Below are positions 36,826 through 64,000 of a stretch of 64,000 bases of DNA, piece after piece. The stretch is taken from positions 4,650,001 through 4,714,000 of the forward strand of contig NC_064212.1 in the NCBI RefSeq assembly GCF_023101765.2, given 5' to 3'. The notes beneath the pieces were generated by a model. That model was not told the DNA's origin. It searched no databases and saw only the letters and a program-made list of their open reading frames with translations. This stretch comes from Spodoptera frugiperda (Eukaryota > Arthropoda > Insecta > Lepidoptera > Noctuidae). The first letter of the stretch is position 1. Each line of letters begins with the position of its first letter. Made by a program: the position numbers and the translations under genes.

Positions 36826-39800
36826 ATGGAACTAGATGTATCACCTGCGGACAAAATAGACAACGATATGGAATATACAGAAAATTCGACAGACAGTAAA
36901 TACACGCCATGTAAAAATGATCAGTATTCCATCATACGCATTCCCGAAGATGGGGAAAAGTCAAGTAAGCACTCATCAAGGAAACAATCCAAGAGGAGAA
37001 AGAAGAATTCCAGTCATTCACGGCCTTTGCCGAGGATAATAGTGAAACCTTTGCCTCCTCCTCCTCCCCCTGAAAACAGGGAATGGACAGCAGCCACATC
37101 GTTTTCAGAAAGCAGTTCTAACTCTAGCCGACCATCAACTATGCGAGAAGTATTGGCTAGTATCCCAGGGTTTTGTATGAAACCCAGAAAGAGAAGTAGC
37201 AAAAAGTTATCTACAGCCGCACAATTACAGCAAACAAGAGAAGGTTGCATTGACTTAGAAACACCAGATTCAATATTAGTAAATACAAACATTAGAGCAT
37301 TACTAAATAAACACACATTTTCACTTCTACCACCTTTATACCAATACAAACTTGGGCAGCTACTTCCAAGTGTGGATAGGTTAAGTCCTTCAGGTCGCTT
37401 AAATTCTTCTAGTCTGAATAATGAATTTTTTGCCCGTGCCTGCTTACAATGGCAAGACAGCCTATCTGGTGGAGAATTAACTCCAGAAAACCAGCAAAGA
37501 ATGAAGACTGAAGCAGAAAAAGAAAAAAGCAAAATAGATCCTTGGAAATTGAAACATTTTGAACCTATTTGGGGAGAGAAATGTAGAAAAGATAAATCTT
37601 CCATCAGTTTGAATTCAGATCGCCCATCCCTTAAGACCACAATAAAGTTAAGGCCAACAGCTTCAATAACAAGCAGTAGTACAGTTCCAAAAATTAAAAA
37701 AAGTAAATCTGGTAGTAGTAAAAGAATGCGTTCAGTAGGAGCAGTCACAAGATCTTCAGCTCGAGCTGATGATGTAATAGAAGAACCACTTTCAGTGTGT
37801 AGTAAACAATCTGCTCCAGTGCCAGACTTATTGCCTTTGAAACAGTCTAAAAGTCACAACCATGCTAACTACGAGGAATACCCGGTAGACTTTACTTTCT
37901 CTGATTCATCTTCTACACAGAGGATGGATGACTCACTGTCTACTACACCAGTTGATCCACTCCTACTACCAGATGGGGATTCAGATAGGAATGAAGTTAA
38001 GCAAGAACTAGATATCAGCGTTGTTACTATTGAAGAAACTTCAAAAGATTGTGAAGAGGATAAAGCCATAGATTCTGATAGTAATTTAAATGAGTCTTCT
38101 AAGAGATCGAGCAATGAGAATGCAGAATACACTATGGCAAAGAGAATTAAGTTTGAAGAAGACTATGAAATGCATAACTCTAATTATATGGTACATAACA
38201 CTGAAGTTGCAAATCATTATTCAGATATTGAGACAAATTATTCAAATGAGCAAGTTTGTCCTAATGATGAACTCTTGTATGCTGGGCAAGACCATGGGGA
38301 CACTAACAGTGAGGACAGTAAAGCCACTGCATCAGGCTATGAATATGATGCAAGAAGTGAATCTTCAATGTCCAGTCTGAAGGTAGATATGAATGTAAAT
38401 AACATGAATGTGAGTGAATCTACAGGTGCTACTGAGTCCATTCCTTATGATAATATTGTAACTGAGGTGGAGGACACTCCTGAAGTTGACAAGGGTAATT
38501 CTGACAGTGTAATATGTGAAGCTCAGGAACCATATGTAGAACAGTATCAGGAATGTGTGAAGTCAGATACAGATGTGGAGTCACCACAGCATTGTAAGGA
38601 AACTGTGGTGGAGCAGGAGCAAGCAGTATGTCAGCCCTACAACCAGGAAGTGGATGCTGTAGCACCTGAAGTCCAGTCTCATTTAAAGGATGATGTGATG
38701 AATAGTCCCAAATGTGAGAAAGAGAGTTTGCCCCAGAATATGTCACAGAATTACTATGATGAACATTTTAAAGATGCAGAGTCCTTTATTTTGGAGACTA
38801 GCCTTTCAATACTCACATCCCGTAAGTGTTTTTGTAATAATATGCATTTATATCTAGATGTTCATTCTCAAAATACTAGTCACAGAAACTTGTTTATATT
38901 ATGCATTATGTTAATTAACAGCTCTATTAAAAAATGTATATTTAATTACTTTTTCAGAGAGTGAAGATGTAAAATATTCATCACATCCCAACTTGATGGA
39001 GTTGTCATCTTATATGAGTGAAACAAGTGAGTATGTTGTGTTTGTAAATATAACAATAGATTTGAATATTAGGTAATTATTTCTTACAAGAATAATTCAA
39101 CATTGTATTTAATCAAAAAATGCCACATTTACCCATAATTATTGAATTACAACAATTTGACATGGTGTTTAAAAAAATGCCACATCTACCCATAATTATT
39201 ATTATTAGATATTGCATTGGATTTGTTGACAAACTAGTGTTATTTTATTTTGTAACTGTTTCAGATGTGACTGCTGTGGTGACAATGCCTTTGACACAAA
39301 ACTCATCAATACCAATGATGGAAGTCACTAATACATCTGTAAGTATATTTCAGAATGCATTTTAAATCATAGAGAGCAATTGCAATTTCAAAATAATCAC
39401 ATGATTATTAGAATTATGTAGTTTGTTTCCTCATAAAAGTTTCTTTAGGTATTAGATATTTTCTCAAAAACGTTGCCCTATGCTAGGATTTTCTCCTGTG
39501 TCATGGGAGTGTTTATAAAGATACAAGTTCACATGCACATGGCACCCAGTCTCGAAACAACAATTTGTGGATCACACAAAGAGTTGCTCTGTATGGGAAT
39601 CGAACTCGCTACACGTTATGCGCACGATATCTTAATTATTGTAAGCTGATGATAACAATGTATGTTAACTGTGCATCCTTTTACTACCTAGATAATTAAT
39701 TAATGTTATTTATTTAATTTGTAATAATATTGCTTACAGATTGTTTCCTACCCCGATGACAACATGAAGGATGCAGCTAAACCCAAAGCATCAGCAGTGT

Positions 39801-41349
39801 CATGGAAGAATGACAATGATTGGACAAACAATGAGAATGTCATGTCTTTACATCCCTTTTCTAGTTTAAACACAGAGAGTACCAAATATGTTAGTGAAGA
39901 TTCCAAGACAAGTATGGACGATATAAATATGAATGATGAAAATTGTATGTACAAAGAAGATAGGGATGCAAATTTTAATATGGAGTCTTCAAATTCATCT
40001 GAAAGTTGCCAGTCAATAAAAGATTCGTCAAAACAAGAATTAGATGCGGCAACTAGCTTGATATCTAGTACTGCTGTTACAAACCCACCTGTAAATTCTA
40101 CTACTATAACTCAGGGAATCTGGGCTCGAAGTAAAAAATCGAAGATTGGGAAGGAATCTAACAGGTATGTGAAGATGTGTTGCAATATTCATCCTTAAAT
40201 ACAGTTTTAGGAACTATGTACTCTTTTTGCATTTATAAAATTTGATAATTTAGTTATCCTGTGTAATAAAATTAAATTCTCAATATTCTTTCAGAGGTTT
40301 ATTGAATATTAACAAAAGTTACTTCACCCATTATAATGAAAGGAAACTTTAATTCTTGCTATGCAACATAATGTATTATTTATTTCATGTTAACATTTTA
40401 TTTTAGGAGTAGGAGCTCAAACAAGGTACCACCAGGCACAGTGAACCTAGAACGCAGCTATCAGATATGTCAGGCGGCGATACAGAACAGTCCAAACCGC
40501 GATGCATTGCGCGGCCAGCTGCGACCGCCGCCCGCGCTGCTAACGCGGCCCGCGCGGTCCGTGCGACCGCCACCCCCGCCCCCGCCCGTACTCGTACGAC
40601 AGCTGCCGGTATCTGTGATGCCTCATAATGAAGTAAGTGGAATTAGAACTTTATAGTTTTGTAATAGAGTCTAAAATGTATTAGAGATTGAAGCAGGTTA
40701 AAGTGCTAGTGTCTAAAGTGATTTTTAAATAAGTTCTTCTGTACTAAAGTATCTACAAGCACAAATAGTTATTCAAATAATGACAAAACGGAAATTTGTT
40801 GCCTTTTTGAAATGGATAGAGTTACTCAGATCAGCAACTCGAGAAATATAATATTTGAACTTCAATTCTAATACAATTTACATGATACAATTTTCAGATG
40901 AACGAGAATCGGTCAAATAACGTGGGGCAGTATATTCTCGTTCAAAGAACTCCTAACGTGGCGCCGCGGGCTTCCAGTGCTCCACCTGCGAACCAAAATA
41001 CTAATGTGGTTAGTATTTGTTATACATTTAACTCCAATAGTGAACAGTCTAATTTATCGACCTATCGTGAAGAATTTAGACATCGTATCACTACAACGCA
41101 TTAAAAAATCATGTCCTATTTTAGAACGTCATTGCTATGGAATCTGACACAAACAAAACATAGTCTTCAGAGTCGTTATTAATTGTATTAATTTGATTAC
41201 AGAGCGTAGCGCGGTGCCGGAGCGTGGGCGCGGACGACGCGTGCGTGTGTAACCTGCGCGCCATGATACTGTGCAAGAAATGTGGTGCCTTCTGTCACGA
41301 CGACTGCATCGGATCAGCAGAACTATGTCTCACTTGTCTCATACGCTGA
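36826..41349 (+). CDS. Asx: Additional sex combs (ASXL family) Polycomb-group protein
   Basis: Exons: 36826-38821, 38958-39026, 39265-39338, 39740-40164, 40407-40632, 40898-41008, 41203-41349. All are GT-AG with matching phases, giving 1015 aa. The DEUBAD (ASXH) domain spans about 147-252, with [46 protein letters not shown] and [14 protein letters not shown]. In ASXL/Asx proteins this domain activates the deubiquitinase BAP1/Calypso, which removes ubiquitin from histone H2A. The C-terminal exon encodes the ASXL-type PHD finger, [20 protein letters not shown], then [15 protein letters not shown]. The middle is low-complexity Ser/Glu/Asp-rich, with polyproline runs in the first and fifth exons. 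No HARE-HTH domain, present in vertebrate ASXLs, is visible. I start at ATG 36826 (CAACAATGG context), the first ATG after the 5' stops in this frame. Confidence 0.93.
39467..39612 (-). mobile_element. tRNA-derived SINE, copy 4 (head truncated)
   Basis: ACGTTGCCCTATGCTAGGAT, TTCTCCTGTGTCATGG, GAAACAACAATTTGTGGATC and GAGTTGCTCTGTATGGGAAT match the family in inverse orientation. It lies in the intron 39339-39739 of Asx and stops before the box A region. Confidence 0.65.
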
Positions 41350-43450
41350 CCCTACCTCTATGGTTTCTCTACGGCCCATTATGCGCGGCCATTGCTATCT
41401 TGCTAGCATTATTACAAGGAACTTTATATAGAACGAATTTAGCTACAGCCCTAATCATATTTATACCTTTAGTTCAGCGTAGCTAAAATAAACGGAACTT
41501 GAGTAAATCCAGGATTGAGGTGTGTGTGAACAAAGTAAATGGTTGTTAGGAATGGTGGTGCTATCTGTATGAATGTATCAATAAACAAAAATATTTAGTT
41601 TGTAACCTTATGTACGGATATTGACAATATTTTGTACTTCCCAAATTATCAGGTTGCTTACGCATATTCTATTGAGAAGCTTTAAGTTTGTTGGAAAGAA
41701 GTCACGCTAAGGCCAGGGTTACGTAATCATCGCTGAACTTGAGTGAATCAAATGTGATAGACACAGCTTACGAGTTACATAATATTCATTACAGACTCTA
41801 AATATATAATTACAAAATAATTTCTACCTCTAAGGCAGAATTAATTATCCATTACCTGTCCTGAACCTATCCAAATATATATAATTCGACTTATGCTAAG
41901 CAACAGCGAGGCATACAGTGTTTTCTTGTTAAAATGTTTATTATTCTTCAAACAACAAATATATTTACTCATCATAATGTTGAAATAACACTTGAAATTT
42001 TAATAATACAAATAAAAACTTGTACACAATGAGCACAATGTATTCAAAGTAATTAATTCTATAAGTCGTACATTATTTCTGATTTAGACGTTACGAATAC
42101 ATATTTAAAAGCTTATCGAAATATAGCAGATAATTTGATAGCATTTGTTAACATTTATTTGATACAAATAATATAGTTGTTGTTAAGAGTACGTACAGTA
42201 CATAAGAGAGTAGTCGCTGCGCTGAGGATTTAATTTTTGCCATTATATTTTAGTATTAGGATATCATCACAATTTAATTTTATGCTACTGTTATATTAAT
42301 TTTAGGGTTACTTTACCATTTCGTGACTTTATTTTGTATGTAGTTTGTCAGTATCGGCTTAGTATTGGTATAGTAATAAATACTTGTGCACCATCTGATA
42401 TCCCATCTATTTATAACATTTATACTTAAGTCTATGTACAGATATTTATTGATACGTGAAGGCTGGTGGGGTGGACATCGGATGAACTCTTATTGTAGGT
42501 ATTTATAGAACATTACTTGTTATATTTAAGTTTTTCATTATGGCGTGTACACTAATATGACACTAAGTTATGCAATATATTTATAGTTGTCTATAATATT
42601 TTTATAAGAATCTTTTACAAATTGAGAAATAGCTTTTTGCTAATTTAAGATTTTTCTTGTAATATGTATCCAAACATGAATCCAAATTGTCCATATAATC
42701 TCTTCTGATCTCTTGTTTTACTGTCCCAGTAATATAAATAAGGACCTTCTATTGCGTATTGGGTGTAGTGTACAATGGTTATGATAACGTGATTTTATTA
42801 TAACGAGAATAACTGATTATCAAGAAATAACATTTATATTTAGATAGTTGACAACGCTGCTCCAGCAATGCCTAGTTTATACACATAGCAATGCCTTACT
42901 TACATGACGACTACAAATGCTAAGTTACAATTAAATATTCATAGATTTAATAGATAATTTATAATACAAGTGTTGCTCACTATGTTTGAATCACAAAATG
43001 TATATCTGTATATTTTAGCTTATATTATGGATAAATGTTGAAAAATCTATGTATACATGTCACAAAAGCTAGATACAGTCTAGATTTTAAACAACGTTAG
43101 ATCACTATTGAGGCATAGAAATGTATAAAAGGATTTGTAATTCTTTATAGTGTACTTATTTCATAATCTCGGTACGCAATCATATAATACAGTGTTATGA
43201 AAATTTTTGACTACGAAAGTTACATTTGTATTATATGCCTATGTTTAAGAACTAACAACCAACATTTTTTATATAAACGGCTCTTTTGTTTTTATTTTAT
43301 TTTAATTTGTATGATTATTACGAACTGCGTTTATTTCGCGGACTTGTCGCATTATTGTTATTTATTGGTAATTGGTTATTTTATGCTCATGAACATTTTT
43401 TCTCTAATAAAATTATGTTCTTCTAAGATGTATTTTTTTTTATTTTCATT
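41350..43450 (+). other. Asx 3' UTR and downstream region
   Basis: AT-rich sequence with no further exon. AATAAA-like signals occur soon after the stop (CTAAAATAAACGG near 41485, ATCAATAAACAA near 41580) and several more follow, so alternative polyadenylation is possible. Open frames near 41271 and 43197 show no family resemblance. Confidence 0.45.
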
Positions 43451-44106
43451 ATAATACCACCCATACTTATCATGAATCATAAACCTATCTAAAAATAAAA
43501 TATTAAGTCTCTAATAGTTCAATTTAGTTGCATTGGGTATTTTGTATCCTGTAAATAACTTATCCCTGTCCTCACGACAGCAGATGCCGTTGCCTTGCGT
43601 CACGGTGCGTCAGTAACATTGAGCAGAAAGCGGCGCATTTATCAGATATAAACGTACGATTAAAAATTGCAAATGGAGTTCAATTTCGTTATTATTATTC
43701 TAATAGGATTTAATTTTTTTTTAACTTAAAAAGCATGAGTCCAGAGACCAAAGTGAAGTTTTCCATTATTTCCTGTATCGACATAGCTTCCATTCACTGA
43801 CACTCACAGTTATTGGTTACTTTTACTGTTTTGATAATTTTTGGACGAATACCAATCCAACTTTGCGTTGTATCAGACCAATCACAGAATGACCATTAAA
43901 ATTTTGACCAATAAAGTCACGTTTGAATAGTGTTTCTAGAACTCGTGAGATGTTTTGCTTGACGGATAGATTTTTTTAGTGTGGTGCGTTGTGCGGCGGA
44001 TGGTTGTTGTTATTTTCTCGTCTGACGAGAAACTCGGTGTGTCGTTATTATGTAAAATTATCCTTCTAAAATCGGCAAGATCTGATTCAGATTGAATTTT
44101 CCCAAA
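43451..44106 (+). promoter_or_regulatory. Upstream region and 5' UTR of the ABHD2-like gene
   Basis: This stretch precedes the ATG at 44107. It is less AT-rich from about 43925 (GTTGTGCGGCGGATGG, TCTCGTCTGACGAGAAACTC). A small GAG-GTC hairpin (TCTCGTCTGACGAGA at 44015-44029) may lie in the leader. No TATA box is convincing. Confidence 0.4.
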
Positions 44107-61645
<17,539 letters not shown>

Positions 61646-64000
61646 ATTTAATCCTGAATCGTAGAGCATTTTGGTATACTTATATGTCTAATATTTATTA
61701 GAAGAAAAAAAAAACTTAGTATGAAATGACTGCAGTCCATTTCATCGGCAGTAAAATTTTGATGAAGTACTTAAATTGTGTTGTAAGTACATCCGGAGGT
61801 AACGATTCTCCACCGCGTTTTTATACGTCCTAATAAATAGTTGATATATTGATGTAGAAGGCAAACCCGTATTTACCAAAGCCTAGTAAAGGAACGGTGT
61901 TCCTTTTATGCCCTAAGTAAGATATTAGGCAGGACCTAAGAGGCAAAATATGTTATAAACGGCACATAAGCTTTTTATAAATATTTATTGTGAAGTCGTT
62001 ATTGTTTTTCAGGCTTATTGTCGAACTGTACGTGAATTAAATTAATGATAGTTGTTTTACGTTGTGATTAGTTGAGGTGAGAAGGCGTGGCATGGATAAT
62101 AATAGTTATATGTTTATTTAAGTATTGTTATTATCTATAGCTTTATATTGCAGTCTGTTGTAACTTGCACAAAATATTTGCTTTTATATACAACACTGCC
62201 TATAAGTTATTTTGTCATTGCATAATGAATAGTGGCCTAGTGGCTAAGGCTGACAAAAGGAGAGTTTTGTGAGCCCTCCAACTTAATAATGTCCTCTATG
62301 AATTTGCCAGTGATCAGACAAAATAGTCAGTTTGGCTATTGAATTTATGCCACACCTCACCTTCGCAATTTATTCGAATGCACACAGGAGACACGGGCCT
62401 TTAGTTATTTGTTACTATTGTGATATACTTAACTGATTATTTATATATTACGCATTTTAATCTATGTGCCAAGTGCACGTATAAAATATGACGGCCGTAC
62501 AAACATCGCTATTTAACGGTCCTGGGTTCTAGTCCCGGTTAGGTCGAGTAGGTTATATGTATTGTATGTAACGTTAATGTTTGATGAGTGAGAATCATTT
62601 ACAAACTGACGAGTACATGAAATTGAGATATTTATCGAATAAATTGTTTGTAAAATATTTTTGTTGAAATGAATGGTAGATATAAATGCAGTACAAATAC
62701 AGATTTGCACAATTTTAGTTGAATGTTCGTGTTTATTGCTGATAGGTAGTCCTCGCAAGTTGGTTTATTAGTAATTTGTATGTACTTACATTTCAATCTC
62801 ATTGAATTCCCAATGTTCCTATGAAGTAGATAGAGTTCAATGTTGTTTTGTTTTGTGCAGTCAATATCAAAAGACGATCAACCACGTCTAGAACTTTCGA
62901 CCAATCACAGGTTACAAAATCTTATGGGAACTGATTGCATTTGTTTGTCTTTTGATTTTGATTATACTACAAATTAAACTAATTGCGAGAGTTATTTTAA
63001 TTATTAATTTATTTTCTATTACCTATAACAGAATAATCTGCAATACACAATTTCGTATAACGAATTTATATTGGAAACATTGTGAATTGACTGGAAATGG
63101 GTTTTTAAAATTATGTATTGTGACAAAGTTTGTTCCTAAGAAAACTTTTAACATTATGGAATTGTTCGCTAAGCGATGTCTCGTGAGCTTTGTTGCAGAG
63201 CTAGCTAAACTTCCGTCCAATAAAAATGTTCATAAGTTGAAGGGAATTGAGAGGGGATTATTCAAATCCTGAATAAGGTTTGAGAGGTGGGAGTTTGGTA
63301 TAAGTATGTAATGTAAATTAGAAACCCATTTCTATATTATGAAATTGAGGTCGAGATAAATAAATATTTCTTAGTAGAAACTAAAAAGTATTTATTTATT
63401 TCGACTTGTATATATTTTGGACCAAGTAAGGTCGAAATTTGGAAAGGATGTAATAAAGAGGTGTGATTATAAACAGATTTTCATAATACTTACGTCCATT
63501 TGGATGTGTGCGTATGCGCAAATGTGTGCTGCGTGGTAACTTCGATGTTTTAAGCTATGTGACTGCCTTCGATGTTAGTTATATATTTATGTAAAGCTTT
63601 GCATTTACCATGAGTGGCGTTCGAACATTGTTTCCGCTTGAGAGCGTTTGATTTTCGGAGCCCGTTTAAAAATGCAAAGCTAGTTTCGTCTAGGATGTTT
63701 GCAGACGTAAAGAAACGTTTGTTAACGCAATGTAAAGGCCTGCACAACTTATTGATGTAACGACGAAAGCCCCAGTTATAAGGCCTAGTCAGTCTTAAAA
63801 TCTTTAAAATATTGTAGAGTTATGAACCATTGGAAGTTTAAATTAATTTGTTTGAACATGCTGACAATAATCTACGTTTGGTATTGTTGAATTTTCCATT
63901 AAATATCTATTCCATAATTATGATCTCGCAGTGTGAAATTCCGACAGCAATATGGGTGTTTTCTTGCCCGCCGACCATAGCCAATAAACATCTTTTGATG
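61646..64000 (+). other. 3' UTR of the ABHD2-like gene and downstream region
   Basis: AT-rich sequence. AATAAA-type signals are present (for example CCTAATAAATAG near 61829). Two tRNA-like fragments, GGCCTAGTGGCTAAGG near 62234 and GGTTCTAGTCCCGGTT near 62525, look like SINE remnants instead of tRNA genes. No exon is recognised to the window end. Confidence 0.4.

Noticed and set aside
37014..37748. 244-codon open frame antisense to Asx
   Set aside because: It is a mirror of the Ser/Pro-rich Asx coding exon, with no recognisable domain.
43197..43454. 85-codon open frame after Asx
   Set aside because: Phe/Ile/Leu-rich frame in AT-rich DNA without splice sites or family resemblance.
62500..62550. 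tRNA-like GGTTCTAGTCCCGG segment
   Set aside because: Only a T-arm-like fragment is present, with no anticodon arm or acceptor stem; probably a SINE remnant.

Overview
This is a eukaryotic window of AT-rich DNA with spliced genes, from a moth (Lepidoptera, probably a noctuid). That placement is an inference. It rests on insect orthologues, on GT-AG introns crowded with short interspersed elements, and on repeat types I recognise from moth genomes: tRNA-headed SINEs, Helitron-like fragments with TC...CTAG ends, and palindromic MITEs. No bacterial features, CRISPR arrays or operons are present.

Five protein genes were rebuilt exon by exon with matching splice phases. (1) 4328-22286 (+) is a MAGUK of the MPP2/MPP6 type, orthologue of Drosophila varicose (vari): 12 coding exons, 596 aa, with L27-like, PDZ, SH3, HOOK and guanylate-kinase-like regions. 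(2) 24389-26453 (-) is a tubulin polyglutamylase complex subunit 2 (TPGS2) homologue; its N-terminus is uncertain. (3) 26831-28690 (+) is an intronless tRNA-dihydrouridine(47) synthase (DUS3/DUS3L), head to head with TPGS2. (4) 30900-35714 (-) is a DEAD-box RNA helicase of the DDX5/DDX17/Rm62 type, 987 aa, with RS domains on both sides of the core and a long Gly-rich tail. (5) 36826-41349 (+) is Additional sex combs (Asx), 1015 aa, with a DEUBAD and a C-terminal PHD finger; it is head to head with the helicase. A sixth gene, 44107-61645 (+), is an ABHD2/Hydr2 alpha/beta hydrolase of 434 aa in 7 exons over 17.5 kb.

Region by region: 1-4.0 kb is repeats and AT-rich intergenic DNA. 4.0-24.3 kb is vari and its 3' region, whose introns hold most of the mobile DNA. 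24.4-43.5 kb is a compact block of four genes in two divergent pairs. 43.5-64 kb is the ABHD2 gene with large introns and its downstream region. The genes are functionally unrelated housekeeping or developmental genes: septate junction scaffold, tubulin modification, tRNA modification, RNA helicase, Polycomb deubiquitinase cofactor and lipid hydrolase. Only the two divergent promoters suggest shared control.

I found no convincing new multi-gene system. The most unusual items are two copies of a DNA element made almost wholly of two ~700-bp inverted arms, each carrying the decayed 3' end of a DDE transposase gene. Others are the helicase with two RS domains and an alternative terminal exon, an in-frame alternative acceptor in vari, and a GC island inside a helicase intron.
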